DNA of 64,000 nt from Sarcophilus harrisii. Its lineage: Eukaryota; Chordata; Mammalia; Dasyuromorphia; Dasyuridae. How positions within the stretch are numbered: position 1 is the stretch's first letter; each line of letters begins with the position of its first letter. Location: the NCBI RefSeq assembly GCF_902635505.1, contig NC_045426.1, positions 67,342,007-67,406,006 of the forward strand. The letters are read 5' to 3'. The notes beneath the pieces were generated by a model that saw nothing but the letters and a program-made list of their open reading frames with translations, did no database searches and was not told where the DNA came from. The translations under genes were made by a program, and so were the position numbers. Of this stretch, positions 36,915 through 50,189 are shown piece after piece.

Positions 36915-37100
36915 GCTGTGAAGGGGGAACCAGGAGTCAGAAAGAATTGAATTCAAATCTAGCCTTAGACACTAACTATTTGACACTAGTCTTTAACTTA
37001 CTTTTCTTAATTGTTAAGCATGGTTTATAGTAATACCTACCTCACAGGTATGTTATAAGAATAAAATTAAATAATACTTGTTTATATAAATAGATAAAAT
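36915..37100 (+). mobile_element. CORE-type SINE, degraded
   Basis: 'aaccaggagtcagaaagaat', then 'cttagacactaactatttga' and 'taatacctacctcacaggta' followed by 'tgttataagaataaaatta', gives the usual order of a tRNA-derived CORE SINE. Confidence 0.72.
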
Positions 37101-37419
37101 AACATGTACTTCACACAAGTGTGTAATAAATCTTTAGTCCTTTCTCTTTGTCTTCTAAAAAAAAACATAGACAAACAAAAACCAGGATATTACAATTCAA
37201 GAAATCACAAAGATCTCCATAGATATTATGATCAGAGATTAAATGAAAATAGAAGATTATCTACCAATCATCTTCTAAAAAATCTTTGACAAACCTGATC
37301 ACTAAAATGATCAACTATATTTCAGAATAATGATATTAAATCACTTTCTTTCTGTCTTGGCAGAAAGAAGATAAGGAATAGGTGAAAATGAGATCTAGCT
37401 AATTTTTTTAATTTTAATT

Positions 37420-37990
37420 TTAAGGTTATTTTTTAAACAGTAGCTTTTATTTCAAAACATATACAAAGATAGTTTTTAACATTCACCATTGCATCATTTT
37501 GTGTTGTGTTTTTTTTTTCTCTCTCTCCCTTCCTTCTCTCCCTTCTCCTAGACAGCAAGTAATCCAATATATGTTAAATATATACAATTTTATACATATT
37601 TCCATAATTATCATGCTGCACAGGAAAAATCAGATCAAAAAGGGAAAAAATGAGAAAGAAAAACAAAAGCAACTAACAAAAAAAGGTGAAGATACTATAC
37701 TGTGATCCACATTCAGTTCCCAGTCATCTTTCTGGATGCAGATTTCTCTCTTCATCACAAATATATTGGAATTGCCTTGAATAACTTCATTTTTGAAATG
37801 AAAAAGACATGTGCAAAATGTTTGTAGCAGCTCTTTTTGCTGTGACAAAGAATTGGAAAATGAGTAGATGCCAATCAGTTGAGGAATGGCTGAATAAGTT
37901 ATGGAATATGAAAGTAATGGGATATTAATGTTCTATCAACATGATGAACAGGATCATTTTAGAAAAGCCTGGCAAGATTACCTGAGGTGA
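37420..37990 (-). mobile_element. LINE-1 3' end with 5' inversion (twin-primed)
   Basis: From 37420 to about 37797 the strand is antisense LINE-1 3' end ('acattcagttcccagtcatc'). From about 37798 to 37990 it is sense LINE-1 from a point just upstream ('gtgcaaaatgtttgtagcag', 'ttgaggaatggctgaataag'). The two pieces are neighbouring LINE-1 intervals joined head to head, the standard result of twin priming. Confidence 0.8.
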
Positions 37991-37999
37991 TATTTTGAG

Positions 38000-38955
38000 A
38001 TTTTTAATAATCTAATAATAACAACTACACATCAAAACAGAATAAATAGTGGCTTTCCAAAATTTGGGAAATCATAGAAAAAAATATTATAACTAGTGAG
38101 TTTTATTTTTTTAAAGAAGGGAAAAGAGAAGGGGTTTAACTAGATCTATTATTTCATCAATGGAAGGAACTCTGAATGAAGAACTTGTACCAATGCAAGT
38201 TCAACCCCATTTCTGAATTTGTCTCTAAATAATATTATAAAAATATAAATCATTATATTTTAATGCACAGGAAAATATTATTGATAGGAAAATTATCTCT
38301 GAATTAGCTTTCTCTGTACAGTTCAACAACTGATTTTTCAAATCTTAATAATAATCACCACTGTGAGGAAGAAGATACTGTTCATAGTATACATTAAAAG
38401 GGAATTTTTTGTGGACCATGAGATTCTTTAGATAGCCTTGTTTGTGGAGAAATAGTGCTGATTGCATCAATCTCCATAATATTCACATCCTTCTAGAAGA
38501 GATGTCCTATCTTTCAAAGGAATTTGATCTTATTATCCCTAAAAAAAGAACAAATGGATGAAAAATATCTGTTTCCCTTTCTATCAATATATTTACTTAG
38601 GGGAGACACACACAGGAATGCTGATTTCATGCCTAAATTGCACAAGAACAGAGGAAGCTGAGTTACCTTCATAACATTGCAGCTTTAATGATTCTAATCA
38701 TCTCATGAAACCAAAGGCTTATCTTTTTATAACAAACATTATACCAGTCCTTACGTATGGAAGGAAAGGGGGAAAAAACAAGTTTTTGAAGAATTAAAAA
38801 TCCATATTAGATGAACCAGTGGAAGGGCTCATTAAGGCTGTGAGCATTCCATGATATAAAATTAGTGTGAAATTCTGAAGAAAAGGATTTTAAAAAGTTA
38901 TCGTTTTTGTATGAGAAGAAGAAAAACAAAGGCAAAACATCAAAAGATCAAGATT
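38000..38955. other. Unassigned AT-rich stretch
   Basis: No gene or element was recognised. Confidence 0.45.
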
Positions 38956-38959
38956 TCCC

Positions 38960-39140
38960 ACTACATCCAGGGCTGTCTCTTTTTGTCCTGATCTATATCT
39001 AAACCCAGGTGGCTCCAGAGGAGGAAGTGAGGCTGATAACTTTGCAAAACTCTTCTTCATTTAAACCAAATCTTCTTACATAGCATAGCATCATCTTCCT
39101 GATGTCATGGTCTTCTAGAATGAAGAACCATCAACAACCT
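38960..39140 (+). mobile_element. MAR-type marsupial SINE
   Basis: 'gtcctgatctatatctaaac', 'caggtggctccagaggagga' and 'cctgatgtcatggtcttcta' in this order match the MAR family of marsupial SINEs as I recall them. Confidence 0.75.
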
Positions 39141-39426
39141 CTGTGAGTCATAGTAGCACCTGCCCTACTGGTGTCCAAAATGGGTCCTATTTCATACTAG
39201 CCTCATGCTAGCCTCATCCACCCCTCCCCTCCTCACTTCATCCTAATAGTGATACCCATTATGAATGGTTTTCATATGTCTATGTTACCTACACACAGAG
39301 AAGTTGTGAATGTGCTATATGCCTTTTTAACAATGAATTAAAATAAAATGTTTTGGAAACAATAAACTTCCCTTTCTGGCTTGCTTAAATTCAAATCCCT
39401 TTTTTTGTGTGCTTTAAATTTAATAA

Positions 39427-39502
39427 ATTATATATATGTGTATATGTATAGATATATATATCTATACATATATATGTGTATATATCTATAGCTATATCTG
39501 AA
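39427..39502. repeat. TATA/TGTATA-rich microsatellite
   Basis: Interrupted TA/TG repeats form the near-palindromic run 'agatatatatatctatacat'. Confidence 0.8.
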
Positions 39503-40134
39503 GTTGTTTAGGACAATTTCCTTTATAAAATATTTATATTTTCTTGTCTTCTTTGACACAGAAATTTTCTTTTCTTTATAATTTGCATTTATACTTTATG
39601 TATATTTAGAAATAAGATAAGCAAAAAGAAATCCATAGATAGATGTGAGTAAACAATTTATTTGAATGTTTTATTGAGTAAAAGTAAGCAGAATAGAGAA
39701 AGAAGTAGAAGGACTCATAAATGCGAGGATACTTTGATTTCAATTGAACTTCTTGGGAGAAATATTTTCTTTCATTCCCACAGAATATCCTCTCTATGCT
39801 TTTATCTCAAAGGAAATCAGGCCATGATGGAATTTCTTATATTATTTCAAAAGCAATCCAGGAAATTAGGTAAATGGAGTGAAGTATTAGTTGAGTAAAA
39901 TTGGACTTTACCTGACATTTGTACACAACATTTTTGGGAGAAGAAAGTGAAAACAATTGAGAAGATTATGCCTCTTTTCTTTACACTTTTGAGGTATTTT
40001 CGTCACAATAATCCATTTGGATAGACCATGATAAAATTATGATCCAATTCTGCAGAAGGGAGAATATGAATATGAGAGTATAAGTGGTTTGGCAATAATC
40101 ATACAATTGTGGAAAATAGTGCAGACATTATTAA

Positions 40135-40265
40135 CCATATTTATTTAGATGGAGAAATAGTCCTGGAATCCCTACATGACTTATGCAAAGTCAGAAAGCT
40201 AGAACCAGATCTAGAAACTGGACTCATGTGAATTACTTGTAAGCAGAATACTCTTTCTCCTCTAC
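40135..40265 (-). mobile_element. Old MIR/CORE-SINE scrap, antisense
   Basis: 'gatggagaaatagtcctgga' then 'gacttatgcaaagtcagaaa' and 'gctagaaccagatctagaaa' matches the reversed CORE-SINE order. It is weak. Confidence 0.45.
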
Positions 40266-40884
40266 CAAAGTGCCTTTCAAGTGCCATTTAAGACCTAGAA
40301 ATAGGGATGGAAATTGTATAACAGCATAAAATTAGAATAAGAAGGAAGAGTAATACTTTCTAGTAGATTATACAATAAGGGCATATCAGAAGACTTTAAA
40401 GACCATATAATTCTAATTTATCTAATTCTGGAAGAATTGACTTTAATAAGGATAATTTTTTCAAGTTAGTAAATACACAAAAAATATCTTTAAAATCTAG
40501 ATGTCTTGCCAGTCTTTTCAGAGCTCTCTCTACTATTCTGGCCCTCTCTGAATTTGGAGAAAGAAAATAAACTCTCCTGAAGATTTGCTTGCCTTCCTTG
40601 TCTTGAATCTTCCCCTTTTGCTCCCATGCCGGGCTCCACTTTTGATGTCTATCTAACCTTATATGAGACATGGAGAGTTCAAGAAGTTTTTTGACATTCT
40701 ATTACTTTTTATTACTGCCTCTTCTTTAAATGATTTTCTTACCTCTTGAGGCAGTTTTGATTATTAAAATTATACTACATGATGGCAGTTTGGCAAATCA
40801 TGAGGTTACACGTAAATATGAGCTCACAATAATATTCTTTCATCATTATCTTCACCATTACCATCACTTTACATTTAGCATTGC

Positions 40885-41065
40885 ATAGTGTTTCAATTAG
40901 AGAATTATGATTCAGGAAGACCTAGAAGCAAATTCTTCCTCAGACACTTTTTTGCAATGGAATAGACTAAAGTCATTTGAACTCTTTGGATCTCATATTC
41001 TTCAAGATGAAGAATTTGGACTATATGATTTTGAGTATCCTTCCAACTCTAAATCTATGATTATT
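40885..41065 (+). mobile_element. Marsupial tRNA-derived SINE, degraded
   Basis: 'attcaggaagacctagaagc', 'cttcctcagacactt' and 'actaaagtcatttgaactct' followed by 'gatgaagaatttggactata' give the SINE order. Confidence 0.65.
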
Positions 41066-44000
41066 TTCACTCATGTTATCTTGCTCTGGTTCTAACAATG
41101 ATTGTTAGGATCATGAAAAAGTAAGAGATTAAATTGGGTCAAATAATAATTTTTAAACAGGCCTTTTTCATTTTTATCATAGATAATTTAGAAAATACCA
41201 ACAGTAATTGAATACATTAGTTCCCTGTAAAACACATGATCTTAGAAAGTTTTATTTATTGAGGGAAATATGCCTTCAATTATTTTATAAATTATCAGTT
41301 ATCAATTTTATTATATAGGGATTTTTTGTGTAAAATAATCTTAATTTTTGCTGATGTGGTTGATAACATATGTCTATTTATATGATTATATCAGATCACA
41401 TGTAGTGATATGTATAACTTTTATTGCTTTCGATTTTTTCAGATTATTAATTCTGCCCCCTGTTACTTAACTTCTGTACTGACATAATAGTGCTTTTGTG
41501 GAGATATTCATAAAACCTGATGACTTTTCCTTGTTATAACTTTCTCCTCATTAGCTCTAAGGCAATTTTGATTAAATGGGGATTTTAATTTTCATATTAC
41601 AGTCTGATATCATTTGAACTTGAAATTATATTTTAGTTCATGTTTCAAAAAAAAGTCTCAAAGGCAAATTCTTCTTATATTGATTGAAAGGTGTGTCATT
41701 TTTATGCATGTTATGAAGTTGTTTTTAGTTTTTCATCAGTTCATACAGACAGTCCAATTATTATGAAATTTTAGTAAATCCTCTGGTCACTATAACTGTT
41801 TTAAACATAATTATGAAAAAATCCAGAGGCATGTTCCTTATCATTGCAAAATAGTAATAAAGATGAGGGTTTTAGCCCAGAGCAAATAGAGACATGACAA
41901 AGTTAAGGATTTTATAACTGCTTTTGGCATCCTATAAATCACTAACTAAAGAAAAGGTTGACAAATATCAACACTGGTAAGGTATTGATCTTCTCAAATG
42001 TACTGCACTCTTTGTTTAAGTAGTTTTTCTTCAGCATATTAATTCAGTGCACAAGAAAGGGAAATCAGAGTTGTTGGCAGTACCAAATAAGATTTAAAAT
42101 TGACATATTATTGTTTGTTTTTCTTAGTCTTTATTATATTCCAGAAGAATTAATCTAAGAGTGCTTAAGTCTGTTGTAGAGTTGAGCTGCTTCAGGGGTG
42201 CATATTCATTAATTTTCTGAGCAGTTGATTTTCTGTCAATAAAAATATTCTCTCGATTGATCTCACTCCATTTATATTAATATATTCAGAAAATGTCCTC
42301 AGAAGTTAACACTTTAATAAATTTAAATCAATAAACCAATTAAGTATAACCAATAATAAAAGTATGAAAGTTAAAGGTTCTATAAGTTTATCAAATAATA
42401 TGAAATATATATGTATATATCTTTTTGCTATTAAAGTGTACAATACTTTACATGAAAAAGGTGTTTAAAAATACATATCAATCAGTACTGTGGCTTCATC
42501 TGCAAAGAATAATAGAGAGAGAAGAAAGTTACAAAGATTATTTATGTGAATCCTTCCCCTAAGAGTTTTCCTGAAAGCTCAAAGCAAAGGAAATAGTGAT
42601 GATAATGAATGAAAACAGAATAAATATATAGAAGAAAGAAAAGTCCAAAAAAGTCATTTTATCTCACATCAGAATTGAATGGACAAATAAGATTTAAGTC
42701 ACAGAAAAGATCATCCACAGAGTGATGAAGAAAGTGAATGGCAATATGAGGAAAATAACATATGTTGTGTAAAAGTCCATAATTAAATAAAATAATTTTG
42801 GATAACATAGCATAGTGAATCTGCTCAAAATCCTGAAAGAGTAGTAAATATTCATCCATGTTTTAAAAATTTTATACTTGATTACCTTTTTAATTATCTA
42901 TGTTATCTTATGTTATAATCAAATAAATGCTGAAAATCATTTGAATTCTTTGCTCCTGGTATGTCTAGCCTTAGAGTGATGCATTAGGTAAGATTCTAAG
43001 CCTTCTGTGAGTTTTTTTTTTCTTAATGCAAGACATTGTTATATTGCATTGTAATATTTTACTGTCTTCTACATTAATTTGTTGAATTCATTATTTCAGA
43101 CCAGAGACTGAAAAGTTTAGACAATTGGATGTTTTATTTTCTTATAAATGCCAAATATAGTTTTAAAAATATCTCAGTCCATTATCCAAATGTTCCCAAG
43201 TGTCTTGATGTTTGGCACCATGTTGATTAAGCAGCATGAAACCTCATGGAATTTTTTATACATACTGCCTAAGTTTACACTATAACAATGACCCTATAAT
43301 AAACATGATATAATTAATCATTTGTGTCACCTAAATAGTCCATTCAGATCAATGAACCATTCGATTTAGCTACAGCATATTTGGGTTAATACAATAAATA
43401 AACTAACTATAGCAATCTGAATTTTACAATGGCTTTAGAGCAATGTTATCATTTTTTGCTATGTAAGCATAGCTAAAGTGAATGAAGCAATGAGTATTAT
43501 CCATAGAATTAGCTCTAAACAGACTGTCAAGCTGGATAATTCCTATCCCAAAGTGCCTTTTGTTGTTTTCTGGCTCAAACTTTCCACTTTAGTTGTTGAG
43601 ATTGATCAAATGAGCTATAGGCCTGCCAAATCTCCATTTCATTTTACCGTGCATGATGTGTTCTTCTAAAATTTAATTTAGTATTAATGCAATTTTGCAC
43701 ATGCAATTACATCTATTTAGTGTCTACGTTGATCAAACTCATGAGACAATGGCAAAAATGTTCATTTTGATTTGCCTGTATAGACCCTGACTTACTGAAG
43801 AAAAAAAAAAAAAAAACTCATGAAATTATTTAGAAGCATATGGGAGCAGTATATGATAATATGTATTAAATACATGCATATGCAATTATATATACACACA
43901 TGAAACATTTATACATATATGTATTCATGCTATTTTATATGTATATACACACATGCAAACATTTATACATACATATATGAATATGTTTTTATCTATCTAT

Positions 44001-44527
44001 GTAGTGTTTCCATTTTACAAAATGAAGCATAAAAAGCCTACAGTGATAAAAGTATCCAGAGTTTTACACCCATATAATATGTCAACTGAATTGGAAATAT
44101 ATCACAGTAATGTATATAGTTACAGTAATGGAAATATTTTTCAAAATCAAGTATGGTAATATAATAAAAACAAGTATAATACTAGTGCAAACATAACTGT
44201 AGTAACACAAGAAAATATGTCTTATGAGATGTCCAAAAAATGACAGATGTGAAAATTGAATCATTTGTAGAAAGTGATGTAAGCATATGATAGAATTGAA
44301 GAATCACTCATAAGGTAAAAGGGAACAACAAATTTACTTGTCAAGGAACATTTTAAAATATTTTAATGACTCCAGGATGGCAAAAATAAAGGTAAAGTGG
44401 ATGAAAAGTAAAGTATTTTATAAAAACTGAATGAAATGAGAGCATATAATACCAAAATCATGTAAAATGTTCCTCAATCAAAAATACATATTATAAGCCA
44501 AAAAAAAATAATATTCATATAAGCAAA
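41066..44527. other. Unassigned AT-rich stretch
   Basis: About 3.5 kb with no recognisable gene or mobile element. A poly(A) run lies at about 43800-43816 and alternating AT/AC sequence at 43870-43990. Short open frames here show no family resemblance and have no supporting context. Confidence 0.5.
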
Positions 44528-44881
44528 TGTAAGGGTCAGGGGAGGGGTCAGGCACTTCGCAATTAGGAAGTAAACAGGCAATATAGCCTGAGATTCCCAA
44601 ATGTGGTTTCTGTGAATAAACAGGGACTGCCTCATGGGTGGGAACTCTGATCACATTGAGATCACATTGTTAATGGGAGGCCTCTCCTTCTCTGATTGGC
44701 TGTGTGTATGACTTCATAAACCCTATTTAAGATGTAGGGAGGAGGAAGTAGCTCTCTTTGACCAGGAGTTCCTCAGGAGTTCACTAGGAGTCAGCAGGAG
44801 ATAAGCTAGGTGAAGGATGTGAATGTGTGAATAAAACCTCTTGAGCTTGCACATGGCTGTTCTTGAGCACTCTACCATACA
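44528..44881 (+). mobile_element. Solo LTR, family not identified
   Basis: It begins TGTAAGGGTCAGG and is more GC-rich than its surroundings. It has an inverted CCAAT box (GATTGGC, 44694-44700), a TATA-like TATTTAA (44724-44730), short AGGAGTT/AGGAGTC repeats (about 44764-44800) and AATAAA (44830-44835), then a U5-like end at ACCATACA. This promoter-plus-poly(A) order is that of an LTR. No partner LTR or internal region is present. The 3' boundary is the less certain one. Confidence 0.65.
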
Positions 44882-45475
44882 TTTAAACTATTGTTCTATG
44901 AAATGATGGCCAGAGATCTCTGAAGATATCGAGGTAAGCTCGGTAAAATTGGTTTAAACACTGGAAAAGACAGTGACTGGAGATTTCTTTGAATTAGGAG
45001 AAACTGGCAATAGTGAATTCAGAGTGGTCATTAACAAAGGTATTCATGAGAGTAGTGAATGCCATTGTGGGCATTCAAAAGCAGAGCTATACAAATGTAG
45101 AAGAAATATGTCCCTCAAAACATCTGTTATACAAATACTTAGGTAGCACATATCAATATGTGGATCAAAGGACCATCTCTATAGACTCATGAGAGCACAT
45201 CCACTTTTGAAAATCCTTGGACAGAAACATTGGCAGACTATGCTAATATATACCAGATCTAGCTATAAAGAAATTCTCAAGATTCATCTAAATTGGTTTG
45301 CAATTTTGATGTCAATTATACACCTATACATCCAGATACTTTATATATGGGCACATGCATACAAATATAATAACTATATTAAAATTTGAAAGAAATATTT
45401 CATCCTGTCTTTCATGTAAAAAGACATTAAAAGGCATAAAATAGTGAACATGAGTGTTTCAAGTATTTGGGGGAG
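44882..45475. other. Unassigned stretch
   Basis: No gene or element was recognised. A short extension of the LTR is possible at the left end. Confidence 0.4.
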
Positions 45476-45740
45476 GGGGACAGCTTGGTGAAATAGTAGA
45501 TAGAGCACTAGTTTTGGTTTAAGAAAAACCTGAATTAAAATATGTCCTCTGGGACTTACTATCTGTATGACACTAGGCATGTCACAACCTTTGCTTTTTT
45601 AAGTTTCTTCAATTGCAAAATGAGGATAGTAATAGTATTATCTCTCAGAGTTGTTGTGAGGATTAAATCTAATAATAATTGTAAAGTTTTAGCAAAGTTC
45701 CTGGCTCATAATCAGTTCCAAATAAATATTAGTTATTAAT
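45476..45740 (+). mobile_element. CORE-type SINE, near full length
   Basis: A head 'gggacagcttggtgaaatag' is followed by 'gtatgacactaggcatgtca', 'gcaaaatgaggatagtaata' and 'agttgttgtgaggattaaat', and the end 'gttccaaataaatattagtt'. All parts are in the expected order. Confidence 0.85.
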
Positions 45741-47615
45741 TACTATTATTATCCAACTTAGATAAACTACAGATGACGAGCCATCATTTGGCAGAACAAG
45801 ACACTTTTCATTGCCTCAGATAGCTTGACATTTGTAATCACAAAACAGGATATTGTGTGTACGTGTGTGTGTCTGTATATATGTGTGTGTGGCACGAGAC
45901 AAAAAGCCATATGCTAATTCTGATTGCCACATATAGCACTTGAAGAATAGTCTCATAAATCCTCAAAGGCAAAGATTCTAGACTCTTCAAAAATGGATTC
46001 TGTTTCTTATATCTATTAGTGTCCCTCACAATGGGGGATATAAGTAAGGAAAAGGAAATGAACTTGCGATTTAGTTGATATGGGAATCTATGGATGAAGG
46101 AAACTTCCCTCTTCTCAGATTTTCTCAATTTGCCTAGAACAATGTAAGTTTAAGGACCTCATCCAACTGATACAGTAGGTGTCAGGGGCTGAATATTTGG
46201 AATTTGAAATGTGGCATCAGACAACGCATCAAATTTCTCTGAACCTCTGATTATTTTTAATATATAAAAAATTGGGCTACCTGGTTTCTAAGTTTCCTTT
46301 CTAGTTCTCATTCTATAATATTAAACTTATGATGCATTACTTAGGGTAGATTAACCATTGGTATTTAGAAAGCTTGTTTTCAGTGTCTATCACCTCCCAA
46401 CCCAACCCAAACCTTAACCTCTATTTCTTTTCCTTTCAACCGTATTTATATGTGCAACACTATGCTTGATGAAAATCCAAATGCAGATTCAAAGGAACAG
46501 CAGAAATAGAAATGGCTACATAATTGGTCTTGTCCATTTGATAGATTAGAAAATTGGGACTCTTAGAATTTAAATAACTTCCTAATAATCACATAACTAC
46601 CAAATGGCATCCTCAAAGAAGATATTTGAGAAAACAGAATTTTCTTCAAGACTATTCTCTTTCCTTGTTAAATGAAATTCAAGGGAAGAAGGAATTACAG
46701 TCATGAAGATATTAGATATCCTTGCTTCATATTCTCTCTCTCTTACTGATGGTGTAGACAGTGGATTCTTCAACTTTTTCAAAGCTTGTGGATCTGGGCC
46801 AACTTTTCCTTCCACCCATGATCTGGAAATACTATTTGTATATAGAGGGTTTAGAAATTACAAAAAAGATGGGGGTACAAAATAATGTATCTTTATCAAA
46901 GAGAGATATTTTCAGGGATATGCAGGAGGAAAAGTGCATTATAGTAATCTTGGTAATCTGAAATTTAAAATTTGTAAAAGAAAAAAAAATTAGGTCACTG
47001 TTTTAACTCGGTATAGTGGAACATATAGGGTGATAGGAAGAGAAGATCCGTTGATCATATGACATGGACAAGCGATAACAAATATTTGTCCACAGTACTT
47101 AAGTGTTTCATTATTGAAGACAGGAGAAAGTGACAAAGATTTCCAGGATTTAATTTCACCAAATGTAGTAAATTTATATGAGAAAATATAAATTAGTAGT
47201 AGTTCTCCCAAAGAACTGACAGTGTCTGGAGGAAAGAACATTGGAATAGTTGGTGTCAATCAGATAAAATATTGATTTAATGTCCTTCCACTACACTATT
47301 TCATCTAAGTGCAGGGTATTTTTGGCCTTTGAAAAATGATTATTTTTAAGAAAAAATGACTTCCTCATAAGTAGCTTCAATTCAAGATTTTAGAAAATTA
47401 AATATGGCTCCTGAAATATGGGGTGATGTAATAAAAACATAAATGATAAACATAAATTATGAGAGAGAAGGAGAAGAAAAAAAAAAGGTGATATATAGGA
47501 GGGATATAAAGGTAAAAAAGTAGTATTTAACCATTAATTGAATCATGTTATATGTGTGAATGAGTAGATGAAGACAACACCAAAGGGAAATTAAGAGACA
47601 AAAGGAAGAAGGCAA
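45741..47615. other. Mostly unassigned, with one possible SINE scrap
   Basis: TG-rich repeats lie near 45855-45892. A possible degraded SINE lies around 46195-46320 ('gcatcagacaacgcatcaaa' ... 'tttctctgaacctctga'). No gene was recognised. Confidence 0.4.
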
Positions 47616-47619
47616 AAGA

Positions 47620-48210
47620 TAGTAAATTCAAGTTTGGAACAAAAAACTTTAGAAAATGAGGGGGGAAAGGAAAAAAATACTAAACTAGTTAAAATGGGAG
47701 TAAGGACTTGGGATGGGAAGAAGAGAAACTTTGGGGAGACAGACTCCTTAAACCGTAATAGATGAAAGTCAATTAAATTGAATCAGTGAAGGAAAAATAT
47801 AATCTTTAACAAAAAAATAACAATAACATAAATAAATTTTAATTCGGAAAAATATGACAGAAAAATAATCACACACCTAATTTTAAATTGGAATGAATTG
47901 AACAACTCAATAAAATGAAACAAAGTAAGAAATTGATTAAGAAATTTTTAAAAAGTACTATCTGTTGATTCCACCTCAAAAGCAAAGACATACACAGCAT
48001 AAAAATGAAGAGTGAAACCAATTTTTATGCATCAGGTAAATCAACAAAAAAACAGGAATTGCAGTCATTCTGTCAGACAAGGCAACTATAGCAGATGAAT
48101 TATCATCACTGTGTATATTTTTGTAAGTCTGTAAGATTACATATCAATTTTAAAAATGAATAAAGAAGTACATTATCCCCCGGTTTACCACATAATCAGC
48201 AGAGAAAACA
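47620..48210 (+). mobile_element. Old LINE-1 endonuclease-region fragment
   Basis: 'tatctgttgattccacctca' then 'ccaatttttatgcatcaggt' and 'cagtcattctgtcagacaag' parallels the ORF2 endonuclease region (compare 57520-57650). It is highly degraded. Confidence 0.5.
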
Positions 48211-48431
48211 CATACAAAGAACATCTATTGTTAAGTGCTATATATGAAGGGCATTCATATGAGATTCACATGCATTTCAGGAAACATGTATGAAGACACA
48301 TTTTCCAGGAACCCCTCTGCCCAGATGTATAGCTAAGATAACTCATAATTACAGTGATTCAGTGTTGTTTATATGCTCTGAACTCTTTATTTTATGTGTA
48401 TTGTAACATTTTCTTCCACTGAGTATATTGC

Positions 48432-48810
48432 TGTAAATTCCAGGCTAGCTCCCTGAATGCCTCAGGATCAGCCAGAGTCAGGATAAGCAAAAGTCCTTGG
48501 TCTTTAGGGGAAGAAGTGAAGGAGATGGAAAACTGCCAGGAGTTTTGTCAAGGATCCTTTATTGATTCTAGAGTCCAAAATCTCCACACATTATTCCTCC
48601 TCGTCCTGAGGCCAAGTGAAGTTCTCTTGCTTCTCTCACTCCACCTCTAATCCTTACCTACAATTCTTTTAACCCCAAGCATTGAGCTAGCATTAACTGA
48701 AAGAAAAGAAATTCCAAACATATGCTAATACATTTGTCCAATAGGTAATTTGCCTTAAGTGCTCAGTTGTCTGATTAAAGCATACTTTTTAAGAGTTTCA
48801 TCCCTTTACA
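48432..48810 (-). mobile_element. Solo LTR, class II ERV-like, with 6-bp target duplication
   Basis: The + strand begins TGTAAATTCCAGGCTAGCTC and ends CATCCCTTTACA. It shares its opening with the fossil B LTRs (TGTAAAGTCCAGCCTAGCTC). TATTGC at 48426-48431 and 48811-48816 is a perfect 6-bp target duplication. The absence of internal sequence shows LTR-LTR recombination. Confidence 0.88.
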
Positions 48811-49289
48811 TATTGCTCTTCCCCTGGCCCCCATAATTATTACTTTTCTATGGCTACCATCTCAGTGTCAATTCTTTGAGGTCATCTGCTATCTACTTCA
48901 ACTTCTATTTGTTAGAATGCTTCTCACTAATAAGGACAGACAGGTAGACTTATTGTCATAGCCAGAGACCAAGTTATCATAGCCATCTAAGGGTATAATT
49001 CTGGAATGATTCCATTCTTTCCTCTCAATTTCTGCTCTGTTCCTTTCCCTTCCCTCCTCTTCCTTTTCTTTTCCTTACCATATCCCCCTTTGTCCCATTC
49101 CTACAGCAGCCTATTGATTCTTTTCTCTCTGTATGTGATTCAAAGATTTGTAAAATTTATATATTCAGCCAAATTGACATTTGCTATATTATCAAGTATC
49201 TTTTGAATAACTCAAATTGTACATGAATAAGTATTTCAAATTCAACATAATTGAAACAGAGCTCATAATTTTTGCCTTCAAACTATTTT

Positions 49290-50115
49290 CCATTCTATAC
49301 TTCTATATTACTTTTTAAGGGATTCTCGCAATCACCCAGGCCTGCAGTTTCAGCATCATCCTCAATTCCTTATTCATTTGTACCATATATCCATTTCATC
49401 ATCAAATATTGTTTTTCCCACTTTGACAAAATGTCCCAATGTACATCCCCTTTTCTTTTCCCATCATTACACAACTTTAGTGCAGATTCTCATCACTTCT
49501 CACATGGCCTAGATTATAGAAATAATCTATTTACAGATCTCTCTGCCTCAAGCTTCTCTATACCATACTGAATTTAGTACAATGAATGATACACGGTATT
49601 GGCTAAATACATGCCATCTATGATGATGAGGATGAATTTTTGAGTAACAATTTTGATCATGTCACTTTCCTGTTTTATGAGCTCCATGACTATTACTCCT
49701 AAGATCAAATATATTTTTGACATTTAAAGTTTTTCATATTGTAATCATTTCCCACCTTTTCTTCATCATTGCATATTACTCCTCTCTCCAAATTATATAC
49801 TGTTATATTGGCTGACTTCTATTTGCTGGAACATGATGCTCCATATCTTCACACTTTTTTAAATGACTGCCCTTCATTGTTAGAAAATGTATTTCATTCA
49901 CCTCTTTTTTGTTGTTGTTTTGTTTGTTTATTTTTCATTTTCCTTGTTTTATTTAAGCAGTTCAGGAGGCATTTTCTGGCCCTTCAATTACCAATGGCTA
50001 TTCCTTTCATGTCGTCCTCTTGACTTATTCTGTATATATCTTGTACAGATCTAGTTTTTTTTTTGAATGTTGTTTTTACTAATTAGCAAGCATGTATATT
50101 CTTTTAAGACATATT

Positions 50116-50189
<74 letters not shown>

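Noticed and set aside
41066-44527. Short open frames of 60-68 codons
   Set aside because: They have chance length for AT-rich DNA, no family resemblance and no start or splice context.
49272-50023. 99- and 84-codon frames as a small gene
   Set aside because: The nucleotide landmarks follow the L2 3' region.
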